A stretch of 61,110 bases of DNA from CALCNS01 sp964425745 (GTDB lineage: Bacteria; Bacillota; JAAYKD01), in contig CAYRNW010000016.1 of the NCBI GenBank assembly GCA_964425745.1, positions 1 through 61,110 of the forward strand, read 5' to 3'. The notes beneath the pieces were generated by a model that was given only the letters and a program-made list of their open reading frames with translations, made no database searches and had not been told where the DNA came from. Positions 50,194 to 59,138 of the stretch are shown here, one piece after another (within the stretch, counting starts at the first letter, position 1; each line of letters opens with the position of its first letter). Made by a program: the position numbers and the translations under genes.

Positions 50194-50613
50194 ATGGCTT
50201 TAGCAAGACGAGTAGAAGAAGAGTTATTGATATTACAGCCAGATCAAATAGCAATTCCGTTTCCAAGTCCAAAAGAAAACGTCATCATCTTTCCAAAGAA
50301 GCACGAACTGGTTGCTCCTTTATTTAACTATTCGCTGCTTAGGTATGTTTGCACCATTACTGTCCTAATCATGCTTACCGGATTGTTTTTGTCAACTCGC
50401 GCCTCGTATCTTTATTCTGTTTCTCAAGGGATTGAAAACATTCAAAGAGAAATGGTTGTTTTACGCAATCAAAACGATTTATTGAAGATCGAAATTGCCG
50501 AAGTTTCTTCTCTTGAGAATGTAGAAACACACGCACTCGCCTTAGGTTTTGCAAAACCCAGTCAAAATCAGATTTTTCAATTGCCAAATACATTGCGTAA
50601 TACCATTGACTAA
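50194..50613 (+). CDS. ftsL: Cell division protein FtsL
   Basis: About 139 residues from the ATG at 50194 (AAAGGTGA upstream); a GTG at 50185 overlapping the rsmH stop is less likely. A cytoplasmic N-terminal part of about 50 residues precedes one membrane helix (RYVCTITVLIMLTGLFLSTRA). An extracytoplasmic coiled coil follows (SQGIENIQREMVVLRNQNDLLKIEIAEV), ending near SSLENVETHALALGFAKPSQNQIFQLP. The topology and gene position define FtsL, which scaffolds FtsQ/DivIB and FtsB/DivIC. Two hairpins follow instead of ftsI. Confidence 0.85.
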   Translation: MALARRVEEELLILQPDQIAIPFPSPKENVIIFPKKHELVAPLFNYSLLRYVCTITVLIMLTGLFLSTRASYLYSVSQGIENIQREMVVLRNQNDLLKIEIAEVSSLENVETHALALGFAKPSQNQIFQLPNTLRNTID

Positions 50614-50614
50614 A

Positions 50615-50640
50615 AAAAATCCGTCTGCAACCGGATTTTT
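50615..50640 (+). terminator. Terminator after ftsL
   Basis: AAAAATCCG and CGGATTTTT pair around TCTGCAAC, beginning 1 base after the ftsL stop. It is the first of two hairpins separating ftsL from murF. Confidence 0.85.
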
Positions 50641-50657
50641 AAATTTCATGTTGCAGG

Positions 50658-50687
50658 AAACCGCCTCTCGTATACGAGGGCGGTTTT
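50658..50687 (+). terminator. Second hairpin after ftsL
   Basis: AAACCGCCtCTCGT and ACGAGGGCGGTTT pair with a single bulge, then TTTTG. A tandem or partly independent terminator. Confidence 0.7.
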
Positions 50688-50711
50688 GAATTCGTTATTT
50701 CGTTGAGGGTG

Positions 50712-50740
50712 TTGACGATAGGTGTAAAATCGAATATGAT
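50712..50740 (+). promoter_or_regulatory. Promoter of the murF-ftsZ segment
   Basis: TTGACG (50712-50717) and TATGAT (50735-50740) with a 17-base spacer lie 40 bases before murF and after two terminators. The mur/fts genes downstream therefore have their own transcription start. Confidence 0.78.
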
Positions 50741-50779
50741 TAATCATTGTGATGATCCATCCTAAAGGGGGGTAGAGCA

Positions 50780-52177
50780 ATGGCTGAATTGACGGTTGAG
50801 GAATTTGCTCAAGCGGTTAAAGGCAACACTTGGGGAAATCAATTAGACAAGAAAATCACCAATATTGTTACAGATAGTCGAAATGTTCGACAGGGGTCGT
50901 TGTTTATCGCGATTCGCGGAGAGAACTTCGACGGTCATCGTTTCATAAAACAAGCTTTAGATGCTGGAGCTGTGGCTGCTTTATCGGAAGAGACACCCGA
51001 TGCGTCAACCTGGTCCGTAATTCAGGTAAAGAGTTGCATTGAAGCAATGGCGAATTTAGGCCGTTTTTGCTTAGCGCTTCATCCGGTAAAAATCGTTGCT
51101 GTTACAGGTAGTGTTGGTAAAACCAGTTGCAAAGAGATGATTGCTTCGGTTTTGTCAGAAAAATTTCATGTCCTCAAAACAGAAGGGAACCTGAACACAG
51201 AAACTGGGTTGCCAATCACCCTATACCGGTTAGAAAAAGAACATCAAGTTGTGGTACTTGAAATGGGAATGCAAGGGTTGGGGGAAATCACCCACCTAAC
51301 CAAAATCGCTCCTCCGGATTATGCAGCAATAACAAACATTCTCGGAGTACACTTAGAGAGATTAGGGAGTATGGAAGCGATTGCTCAAGCCAAAGCAGAA
51401 CTTTTTCAAGGTCTAAACCCCGGTGGGATTGCTTTTTTTCGACATGATGAGCCATGGAAGGATTTTCTCGTACAACAAGTTCAAGGAGAGTATTATACCT
51501 ATGGTTTCTCCGACCAAAGCGATTTTTCAGCTTCGGATGTGAAAAGTCAAGGACTCGAGGGTTCGGAGTTTGTTTTACGTATTTTTCAGCAGCTACAGCT
51601 AAATGCAAAAATTCCTCTGCCTGGGAAGCATATGGTTGAAAACGCATGCTTAGCAGCGGCAATCGGACATTTCCTAGGATTATCAACAGAGCAAATCGTG
51701 TCAGGACTTGCCAATACCCAGCCCATGAAACAACGGAGCAGTTTGTTGCGAGCACCTGGAGATCGAATCATTCTTAATGATTGTTATAATTCAAGTCCTG
51801 TGTCGATGCGTGCTTCTTTAGAGGTTGTTAATGATATACGGGAAGATCGATTTGTTGTGGCAGTTCTGGCCGATATGAAAGAATTAGGTACATCGGAAGT
51901 AAGCGAGCATCAACTTGTTGGAGAAATGTTGGCAACGTCGCAGTATAATGGATTGATTACGAAAGGGATTTTGGCTTCACAAATAGGGAAGACCTTTTGT
52001 CAAAAACCGGATCAGAATGTACTCTATAAGCACTGTGAAACCAATCAGGAGATTGCAGATTACCTTATTGAGACTGTTCCTCCACGAAGTTTGATTTTAA
52101 TCAAAGGTTCTCGAAGCATGGCATTGGATGATTTAGCAGACCGTTTACTTCAACGTTGGGGTGAACATCATGAATAG
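50780..52177 (+). CDS. murF: UDP-MurNAc-tripeptide:D-Ala-D-Ala ligase
   Basis: 465 residues. It adds D-Ala-D-Ala to the peptidoglycan precursor using ATP. The Mur ligase P-loop is VAVTGSVGKTSCKEM. VVLEMGMQGLGEITHLT and AITNILGVHLERLGS form the metal and carbamyl-lysine region, and ILNDCYNSSPVSMRASLEV is typical of MurF. AAAGGGGGG precedes the ATG. It overlaps mraY by 8 bases. Its substrate depends on MurE, which is not encoded in the window. Confidence 0.96.
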   Translation: MAELTVEEFAQAVKGNTWGNQLDKKITNIVTDSRNVRQGSLFIAIRGENFDGHRFIKQALDAGAVAALSEETPDASTWSVIQVKSCIEAMANLGRFCLALHPVKIVAVTGSVGKTSCKEMIASVLSEKFHVLKTEGNLNTETGLPITLYRLEKEHQVVVLEMGMQGLGEITHLTKIAPPDYAAITNILGVHLERLGSMEAIAQAKAELFQGLNPGGIAFFRHDEPWKDFLVQQVQGEYYTYGFSDQSDFSASDVKSQGLEGSEFVLRIFQQLQLNAKIPLPGKHMVENACLAAAIGHFLGLSTEQIVSGLANTQPMKQRSSLLRAPGDRIILNDCYNSSPVSMRASLEVVNDIREDRFVVAVLADMKELGTSEVSEHQLVGEMLATSQYNGLITKGILASQIGKTFCQKPDQNVLYKHCETNQEIADYLIETVPPRSLILIKGSRSMALDDLADRLLQRWGEHHE

Positions 52178-53138
52178 AGTTTTACCGGTTTTTCTTATTT
52201 CTTTTGCAGTAGTACTGGTGAGTATGCCTCTTCTACTACCTTTATTATATCGGTTAAAGTTTGGACAAAGTATACGTCAAGAGGGGCTGCAAAGTCATTA
52301 TAAAAAAGCTGGAACACCTACTATGGGAGGACTCACGCTTTATGCGGCGCTCATTATCGGCCTTTTGATAGCAAATCAATGGACTGCACAACTCGCTGTT
52401 TTAATGGGCATTATGGTCGGCCACGGTCTTTTAGGCTTTGCAGATGACTACATCAAATCGGCATTAAAAAATCCCGAGGGATTATCGGCAAGAATGAAGT
52501 TGCTAGGTCAATTCTCCATGGCGTTTTTATTAGTGGTCTTTATGAGCATGCAAAACGCCAGTACCACAGTTGCAATCCCCTTTTTGCCCTTTCAAATCCC
52601 GTTTGGAATTTTGTATTGGCCTATAGCAATGGTCTACATGGTCTTTTTCAGCAACGCTGTTAACATTATCGATGGCGTCGATGGATTGTGCACCGGACAG
52701 ACTTTTATTGTGACAGTACTCGCAGGATTTATGGCCTTGCATCAAGGTCAATGGGATTTGGTCTATTTCGCTGCTGCATTATCGGCGGCTTTGCTGGGGT
52801 TTTTATTTTATAATCGCCATCCAGCCAAGATTTTCATGGGGGATACCGGATCTTTGGGGTTAGGAGCTGCTTTAGCCGTTTTAGCTTTTTATTTAAAAAT
52901 CGAAATACTAATGCTCTGGATTGGTATGGTTTTCATTGTAGATATTTTTTCTACGATTGCTCAAGTGTTATATTTTAAAAAAACCGGTGGAAAACGTCTA
53001 TTTAAAATGAGCCCGATTCATCATCATTTTGAGTTGTCCGGATGGAGCGAGTGGAAAATCGTTGTTATCTTTTGGGGTTGGGGACTATTCTTTGCAGTCT
53101 CTGGCTGGCTTATTTATCTGACAATGGGGGTGTCATAA
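52170..53138 (+). CDS. mraY: Phospho-MurNAc-pentapeptide transferase
   Basis: 322 residues from the ATG at 52170 (GGGGTGA upstream, inside murF). A ten-helix membrane enzyme that makes lipid I on undecaprenyl phosphate. The catalytic Asp pair is in GFADDYIKSALKNPEGLSA. Other conserved loops are SNAVNIIDGVDGL, FMGDTGSLGLGAAL and SPIHHHFELSGWSEWKIV. It overlaps the murD start by one base (TAATG). Confidence 0.97.
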   Translation: MNRVLPVFLISFAVVLVSMPLLLPLLYRLKFGQSIRQEGLQSHYKKAGTPTMGGLTLYAALIIGLLIANQWTAQLAVLMGIMVGHGLLGFADDYIKSALKNPEGLSARMKLLGQFSMAFLLVVFMSMQNASTTVAIPFLPFQIPFGILYWPIAMVYMVFFSNAVNIIDGVDGLCTGQTFIVTVLAGFMALHQGQWDLVYFAAALSAALLGFLFYNRHPAKIFMGDTGSLGLGAALAVLAFYLKIEILMLWIGMVFIVDIFSTIAQVLYFKKTGGKRLFKMSPIHHHFELSGWSEWKIVVIFWGWGLFFAVSGWLIYLTMGVS

Positions 53139-54493
53139 TGGATTTCAATGAAAAACGAGTCTTAGTTTTAGGATTAGCCAGAAGTGGCGTTTCAGCCGTG
53201 AAAGTCTTACATCGTCACGGCGCTACTGTAATTGCGAATGATGCCGGTAAACCCGAAAAATTGGCGGCCGATTTGGCTGAAGTTCAAGATCTTTGCCAAG
53301 AAGTTGTTTTAGGTGAACATCCAATGCGATTATTAGATCTTGGACTGGATTTGATCGTGAAAAACCCTGGAATTCCTTATGATATACCTTTCTTAGCAGA
53401 GGCGAGAAAACGGGGGATTTCTGTAGTTAGTGAGGTTGAGTTAGCATATCAAGTAACAAAAGCTCCTTTTATTGGCATCACTGGTTCGAACGGGAAAACC
53501 ACTACCACTTCTTGGGTAGGGGAGATTATGCAATATGCGCGCGACAAGGTTCACATTGCCGGCAATATCGGACTACCACTCAGTCAGGAGGTCGACGGAC
53601 TGGGAAACGATCATCTGGTCATCGTAGAATTATCGAGTTTTCAACTTAACGATGTTTCTGAGTTTCGTCCTCATGTAGCGGCACTATTGAACATCTATCC
53701 GGCTCATATTGATTGGCATCACACTCCGGAAAACTATTTGAAAGCCAAAAGTAATCTCTTCCGAAATCAAAATGAATCCGATTGGGCAATTCTGAATGCC
53801 GACAATTTAGAAGCAATGTCACTTAAACCACAAATAAAGTCAAGAATATTAACTTTCAGTAGCCTGCATCCGGTTGACCAGGGGGCTTGGGTCGCCGAAG
53901 ATCAACTCGTGATGAGAATTAATGGAAAAAAGGAAGTCGTATTACCTGTTAATCAATTAGGAATCGGCTACGCTCATAATGTTCAAAATGCGTTGGCTGC
54001 AACATTAATTTCATTCAGCGCTGGTGCTTCTATGGATGCTATTCGCAAAGGGCTCCAAAGTTTCAAAGGCGTACGCCATCGCTTCCAAATTGTTGATATG
54101 CTCAATAATGTATTGTACATCAATGATTCCAAAGCGACCAATTCACAAGCAGCTCTGACAGCTCTAGAATTGCCTCGAAGCCCTATTGTTTGGATTGCCG
54201 GTGGATTGGACCGCGGTCAAGATGTAGATGAAATAGCGCAAAAGGCTGCTCAAAATTGTAAAGCTGCAATTTTGCTGGGTCAGACCAAGGAACGTCTTGC
54301 TGAGGCTTTGAAACGGTATGGGTTAACTACGATCTATCTTGTATCATCCATGGCAGAAGCGGTTGCTACTGCGAAAAAAATCAGCATTCCCGGAGATACG
54401 GTTCTGTTATCTCCGGCGTGTGCCAGTTGGGATATGTATCCAAGTTTTGAGCATCGTGGAGATGACTTTATTCGGGAAGTAACCGGGAAATGA
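53138..54493 (+). CDS. murD: UDP-MurNAc-L-alanine:D-glutamate ligase
   Basis: 451 residues. The N-terminal Rossmann-like domain begins FNEKRVLVLGLARSGVSAVK. The ATP loop is GITGSNGKTTTTSWVGE, followed by IVELSSFQLN and NIYPAHIDWHHTPENYLKAK. The C-terminal domain contains NDSKATNSQAALTAL and LLSPACASWDMYPSFEHRGDDF. It adds D-Glu to UDP-MurNAc-Ala. TAATG coupling to mraY; 10-base gap to ftsW. Confidence 0.97.
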   Translation: MDFNEKRVLVLGLARSGVSAVKVLHRHGATVIANDAGKPEKLAADLAEVQDLCQEVVLGEHPMRLLDLGLDLIVKNPGIPYDIPFLAEARKRGISVVSEVELAYQVTKAPFIGITGSNGKTTTTSWVGEIMQYARDKVHIAGNIGLPLSQEVDGLGNDHLVIVELSSFQLNDVSEFRPHVAALLNIYPAHIDWHHTPENYLKAKSNLFRNQNESDWAILNADNLEAMSLKPQIKSRILTFSSLHPVDQGAWVAEDQLVMRINGKKEVVLPVNQLGIGYAHNVQNALAATLISFSAGASMDAIRKGLQSFKGVRHRFQIVDMLNNVLYINDSKATNSQAALTALELPRSPIVWIAGGLDRGQDVDEIAQKAAQNCKAAILLGQTKERLAEALKRYGLTTIYLVSSMAEAVATAKKISIPGDTVLLSPACASWDMYPSFEHRGDDFIREVTGK

Positions 54494-54503
54494 GGTTCGT
54501 CCA

Positions 54504-55634
54504 ATGAAAAGGAAAACCAGAGCCATGCCCGATTTGTGGCTTTTAATCATCGTCATTGCTTTGGTTGCCTATGGATTGGTCATGGTTTATTCTTCGAGCT
54601 TTGTGGATGCAGCATTAACCCAGGGGAACCATTTCTTTTATTTTTTTCAGCAAGCAAAATGGGCTGGATTAGCGACTCTCGCCATGGGAGTAGCGATCTA
54701 CTTTCCTTTGAAGTGGATTCAGAAAATGTCGATACCCGTATACGCATTAGGAGTCGTACTTTTACTTGCCCTCTATATTCCCGGATTAGGAGTTGAAATC
54801 AAAGGGGCCACTCGTTGGTTTAATCTGGGTTTCACGACCTTCATGCCCTCGGAAGTTGTTAAAATCGGTATGGTTATGATGTTGGCACATCTTTTCTCCA
54901 AGCTCAAAGGCCAATTGCGAAAAATCAAAGATATTGTATTGTGTGGTCTTATTTTGCTGATTCCTGCAGGGATCATTTTGTTGCAACCGGACTATGGCAC
55001 CATGTTAATTTTAGCGGGTACAGCTGGAGTTATGCTAATCATTGCCGGTCTTCCTTGGATTTATACACTTTTTGCGGCCATTGTTGGAGGTGGCGGATTA
55101 GCTTTTCTAGCGTTCTCCGAAGATTATCGTCGCGATCGGGTTATGACATTCTTGAATCCGTGGAAAGATCCTTCCGGTGATGGATATCAGGTGATACAAT
55201 CTCTCTACGCAATTGTTTCGGGTAAATTAACCGGATTGGGGTTTGGGCAGAGCCGTCAGAAGTATGGCTACTTACCTGAAGCTATGAGCGATTTTATTTT
55301 TGCAATTGTGGTTGAGGAACTAGGGATTTTTGGTGCTTCTGTGCTGATTATTTTGTATGTTTTGTTCCTATGGCGCGGGTTTCGAATCGCAAGAAATGCA
55401 AAAGATACCTATGGAATGTTTCTTGCATTTGGATTTACGACCATGATTTGTCTGCAATCTTTAGTGAATATGGGTGTCGCCACATCAACAATACCAGCTA
55501 CAGGTATTACACTGCCTTTCATTAGTGCCGGAGGAACTTCTTTGGCGATTTCAATGGTTGCAGTGGGATTAATGTTGAATGTTTCTCGGAATATAACAAA
55601 GGTGCAAACCTTGGCGGAGGGTAAGGGACGATGA
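54504..55634 (+). CDS. ftsW: SEDS peptidoglycan polymerase FtsW
   Basis: 376 residues, ten membrane helices. SEDS landmarks are YGLVMVYSSS in helix 1, GATRWFNLGFTTFMPSEVVKIG, QPDYGTMLI, SRQKYGYLPEAMSDFIFAIVVEELG (catalytic Asp in the SDFIF stretch) and the C-terminal PFISAGGTSL. It polymerises glycan strands from lipid II at the septum, normally with a class B PBP (FtsI/SpoVD); the gene for that partner is missing from this cluster. The FtsW rather than RodA/SpoVE role is inferred from position between murD and murG. Confidence 0.94.
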   Translation: MKRKTRAMPDLWLLIIVIALVAYGLVMVYSSSFVDAALTQGNHFFYFFQQAKWAGLATLAMGVAIYFPLKWIQKMSIPVYALGVVLLLALYIPGLGVEIKGATRWFNLGFTTFMPSEVVKIGMVMMLAHLFSKLKGQLRKIKDIVLCGLILLIPAGIILLQPDYGTMLILAGTAGVMLIIAGLPWIYTLFAAIVGGGGLAFLAFSEDYRRDRVMTFLNPWKDPSGDGYQVIQSLYAIVSGKLTGLGFGQSRQKYGYLPEAMSDFIFAIVVEELGIFGASVLIILYVLFLWRGFRIARNAKDTYGMFLAFGFTTMICLQSLVNMGVATSTIPATGITLPFISAGGTSLAISMVAVGLMLNVSRNITKVQTLAEGKGR

Positions 55635-56752
55635 AAGTATTAGTGACGGGTGGCGGAACGGGCGGACACATTTACCCCGGACTTGCCTTCATCGGAGAAT
55701 TACAAACGCGGATCCCTGAGGTTGAGATTCTCTATGTAGGCACAAAAAAAGGGATGGAAGCCGACATCGTTTCAAAGGAAAACATCACTTTTGCAGCGAT
55801 TCATTCGAGGGGATTTCGACGCAAGATATCGCTAAATACCCTTAAAACGATATGGGTGGCTGGCCAAGGTGTTTTTGAAGCAAAACGAATCATTGAGAAT
55901 TTTCATCCTGATCTAGTCGTGGGAACCGGCGGTTATGTGGCAGGTCCCATGGTTTTACAAGCAGCTTTAAAAAGGGTACCGACCTTGATTCACGAACAAA
56001 ACGCTCTACCGAGTGTTACAAACCGCTTGTTAGCGAGGTTTGTCACGGCGATTGCGGTTTCATTTCAGCAATCAATTCCTTATTTTCCTAGTGGAAAGCC
56101 GATATTTGTGACAGGAAATCCAGTTCGAAGAGAGATTTTGCAACTCAGCAGAGAAGATGCTCTTCAAAAACTAGGGCTTACAAAAGATAATAAGACCATT
56201 CTGATTGTTGGTGGAAGCAATGGCGCCGAACCGATTAATAATGCGGTTATGAAGCTGATTCAAGGCTTACAAGAAGAAAAGCTACAATTTATTTTTGTCA
56301 CGGGTAAACGCAATTTTGATCAAGTACAAGATTACATTAGAACAAACAAGATTGAGATCAAAGAAGGCAACAAGGTCATCCCTTACTTATATGATATGCC
56401 GGCAGGGCTCAAGGCAGCCGATCTCATCATCTCTCGCGCCGGTGGAATGATTGCCGAAATCAATGCTTGTGGTCTTCCTGCAATCTACATACCTTCTCCT
56501 TACGTGGCGGATAATCACCAGGAATTCAATGCAAAAGCAATTGAAAGTCAGGGCGCTGCAATTATGCTGAGAGAGAAGGAATTAACCTCGGAAGTCCTTT
56601 GGAAAATGATTCAAGAGTTAGTATTCCAACCACAACGTTTAGAACAAATGAAACAGGCAGCATTTGCTTTAGCAAAACCGAAAGCTACCCAAGAAATGGT
56701 AGACATCGCCCTACAATTGATTAGAAACGAATCACCAATGAGCAAATTGTAG
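55631..56752 (+). CDS. murG: Lipid II synthase (UDP-GlcNAc transferase) MurG
   Basis: 373 residues, GT-B glycosyltransferase at the inner membrane face. The two glycine loops are MKVLVTGGGTGGHIYPGLAF and VVGTGGYVAGPMV, then LIHEQNALPSVTNRLLARF. The donor site is LIVGGSNGAEPINN plus ISRAGGMIAEINACGLPAIYIPSP. It adds GlcNAc to lipid I. It overlaps ftsW by 4 bases. Confidence 0.97.
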   Translation: MKVLVTGGGTGGHIYPGLAFIGELQTRIPEVEILYVGTKKGMEADIVSKENITFAAIHSRGFRRKISLNTLKTIWVAGQGVFEAKRIIENFHPDLVVGTGGYVAGPMVLQAALKRVPTLIHEQNALPSVTNRLLARFVTAIAVSFQQSIPYFPSGKPIFVTGNPVRREILQLSREDALQKLGLTKDNKTILIVGGSNGAEPINNAVMKLIQGLQEEKLQFIFVTGKRNFDQVQDYIRTNKIEIKEGNKVIPYLYDMPAGLKAADLIISRAGGMIAEINACGLPAIYIPSPYVADNHQEFNAKAIESQGAAIMLREKELTSEVLWKMIQELVFQPQRLEQMKQAAFALAKPKATQEMVDIALQLIRNESPMSKL

Positions 56753-56773
56753 GCATTGAAAGGAAGTATTAAT

Positions 56774-58183
56774 TTGCTATATTTGTCAGATTTTCGGAAA
56801 GTACATTTTATTGCCATTGGTGGAATTGGCATGAGTGCTTTAGCGCGAATCTTAATTGGCCGCGGAATGGACGTTCGTGGTTCCGATGAGAAAGAGTCTC
56901 AACTAACCAAAGATCTAGAGAGAAAAGGGGCCACCATCTACATCGGTCACAAAAGAGAACAACTCTTCGATGCGGAATTGGTGATTGTTTCCTCAGCTAT
57001 AAAATATGAGAATGAAGAATTGGAGGAAGCAAAAAGGCTCGGACTTCCAATATGGCATCGTTCAGACTTACTCTCTGCGTTGATGAATGAGAAAATTAGT
57101 ATTGCCGTTACCGGAGCACATGGCAAAACGACGACCAGTTCTATGGTGACTACGTTATTGATTCATGCTAAAAAGGAACCTGCAGCCATTTTAGGGGGAG
57201 AATTATCACTCCTTGAAGGGAATTCTTGCTGGGGTGACGGGGATTATTTGGTAGCTGAGGTCGACGAGAGTGATGGGAGTTTCCTTCGCTTGAATAGTCC
57301 TTATGTTATTATTACGAATATTGAGGCGGATCATCTCGACCATTATGGAAATCTTGAAGCGATCGAGCATGCTTTTGTTACGTACTTAAACCAAACTCCA
57401 AAAAACGGTCTTGCTATATTAGGTATTGATTCCCCCAGTGTGCGCAAAATTTTACCCCAGTTAACTTGTAGATACCAAACTTTTGGGTTCTCGAATGATG
57501 CTGATCTTCAGGCACGAGAAGTAGAATGCTATCATGGGGGTTCGGAATCAAAGCTGTATTGGCACGGTGATTTTCTGGGATTAGTTCAATTGGCGGTTCC
57601 CGGTGAATATAATGTTTTGAATGCCATGGCTGCTACGGCAATCGCCTTGGAAATTGGCGTACCATTAACAGTAATCCAAGAGGGATTGCTTCGATTCAAA
57701 TCAAGTAAACGACGTTATGAATTGATTGGAGCACAAAGAGGAATAACAATTATCGAAGATTATGCACATCATCCTACAGAAGTGAGAGCATTGCTTTCTG
57801 CAGCGAAAACCGAAAGCTGTAAACGTGTGGTAATCGTTTTTCAACCACACTTGTATTCTCGAACCAGAACCTTTAAAGATGAATTTGGTCAGGCTTTTAC
57901 CAATGCAGATGTAGTGGTTTTGACCGATGTCTTTGCCTCTCGTGAAAAGAGGCCGGAGCAAGGAATCAGTGGAGCGACCTTGGTAGAAGCGATTGCCCAG
58001 TGGGATCCTTCACGCTCGGTGATTTACGTACCCGATAAGAAAAATCTAGTTCGTGAATTGATGCCGATGCTGCAAATTGGTGATTTAGTGTTGTTTGTTG
58101 GAGCTGGTGATATCAATCAAATTGGGATTGAGCTCAACCAGGCCCTTCAAGTGCAAGATGAAAGCATAAAGGAAAGGGATTGA
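56774..58183 (+). CDS. murC: UDP-MurNAc-L-alanine ligase
   Basis: 469 residues from the TTG at 56774, preceded by AAAGGAAG at about 8 bases; an in-frame TTG at 56756 has no site. The N-terminus FRKVHFIAIGGIGMSALARI is the MurC signature. The ATP loop is AVTGAHGKTTTSSMV, with EVDESDGSFLRL, NIEADHLDHYGN and IEDYAHHPTEVRALL. It adds L-Ala to UDP-MurNAc. Its stop lies within a duplicated GAAAGGGATT sequence that also forms the ddl ribosome site. Confidence 0.96.
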   Translation: MLYLSDFRKVHFIAIGGIGMSALARILIGRGMDVRGSDEKESQLTKDLERKGATIYIGHKREQLFDAELVIVSSAIKYENEELEEAKRLGLPIWHRSDLLSALMNEKISIAVTGAHGKTTTSSMVTTLLIHAKKEPAAILGGELSLLEGNSCWGDGDYLVAEVDESDGSFLRLNSPYVIITNIEADHLDHYGNLEAIEHAFVTYLNQTPKNGLAILGIDSPSVRKILPQLTCRYQTFGFSNDADLQAREVECYHGGSESKLYWHGDFLGLVQLAVPGEYNVLNAMAATAIALEIGVPLTVIQEGLLRFKSSKRRYELIGAQRGITIIEDYAHHPTEVRALLSAAKTESCKRVVIVFQPHLYSRTRTFKDEFGQAFTNADVVVLTDVFASREKRPEQGISGATLVEAIAQWDPSRSVIYVPDKKNLVRELMPMLQIGDLVLFVGAGDINQIGIELNQALQVQDESIKERD

Positions 58184-58189
58184 AAGGGA

Positions 58190-59116
58190 TTGAAACATAT
58201 TGTAGTTCTTGTAGGAAGCTCTTCAGAGCGGGAGGTTTCTTTAATGACAGCAACAGGAATTGTTGCTGCACTTCATGCCCGGGGTTACCGCACGACACAA
58301 CTGGAGATTGATGCGCTGCTTCCTCAGAAATTAAATGAACTCAAGGTTGATGCCGCCTTTATCGCCTCCCATGGCAAATTTGGTGAAGATGGAACTATTC
58401 AGGGTTTACTTGATATCATGGGAATCCCTTACGTCGGTTCGGGTGTATTGGCGAGTTCATTGGCTATGAATAAAATTATGGCAAAGAAAATTTTTGAGTA
58501 TGAAGGCTTGAAGACACCTAAATGGGTAGCGGTTCATAAAAGAGAATCTTTTTTGGAAATGAAAGCCAAAATTGATGCGGTTTTCTCTGCGGATCAACGC
58601 TTGATTGTCAAACCTTCCTCCCAAGGTTCCACGATTGGCTTGAGTTTAATCAAAGATCGCTCATATCTGGAAGAAGCCTTACAAAAAGCAATGAGTTTCG
58701 ATGATGAGGTTCTTATTGAAGAGGCAATTGTTGGTTCTGAGTTAACAGTACCGGTTCTGGGTAATCGCGATGCGATTGCACTACCTTGCGTTGAGATCAT
58801 TTCTTTAAATGAACTATATGATTACGAGGCTAAATATGCAGCGAATATGAGCCGTCATATGATTCCACCACAAGTCGAACTTCGTGTTGCACAACAAGCC
58901 CAAGACATGGCGTTAACCGCTCATCGAGCTTTGGGATGTGAGGGGATTTCGAGATCTGATTTTATTGCCGATCGAAATGGCCAATGTTGGTTGCTTGAAG
59001 TCAATACCTTACCGGGTATGACCAATACAAGTTTAGTGCCAGATTCCGCAAAGGCCTTTGGCTATTCCTATGCCGATTTAGTGGAAAAGCTTATTGAACT
59101 TGCTTTGCAGAAATAG
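58190..59116 (+). CDS. ddl: D-alanine-D-alanine ligase
   Basis: 308 residues, starting at TTG (GAAAGGGA upstream). ATP-grasp enzyme. The N-terminus VVLVGSSSEREVSLMTATGI is the Ddl signature. Further matches are FGEDGTIQGLLDIMGIPYVGSGVLAS, KPSSQGSTIGLS and WLLEVNTLPGMTNTSLVP. It supplies the dipeptide for MurF. It occupies the place where murB often stands in related clusters. The TIGLS stretch and ordinary Ddl features argue against a VanA-type D-Ala-D-Lac ligase. Confidence 0.95.
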   Translation: MKHIVVLVGSSSEREVSLMTATGIVAALHARGYRTTQLEIDALLPQKLNELKVDAAFIASHGKFGEDGTIQGLLDIMGIPYVGSGVLASSLAMNKIMAKKIFEYEGLKTPKWVAVHKRESFLEMKAKIDAVFSADQRLIVKPSSQGSTIGLSLIKDRSYLEEALQKAMSFDDEVLIEEAIVGSELTVPVLGNRDAIALPCVEIISLNELYDYEAKYAANMSRHMIPPQVELRVAQQAQDMALTAHRALGCEGISRSDFIADRNGQCWLLEVNTLPGMTNTSLVPDSAKAFGYSYADLVEKLIELALQK

Positions 59117-59138
59117 AAGGTGCAGTCAGGAGGATTTT

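Noticed and set aside
58190..59116. ddl as a glycopeptide-resistance (VanA-type) ligase together with the VanZ gene
   Set aside because: It carries ordinary Ddl motifs, is embedded in the mur cluster, and the VanZ-like gene is 26 kb away with no vanR/S/H/X.
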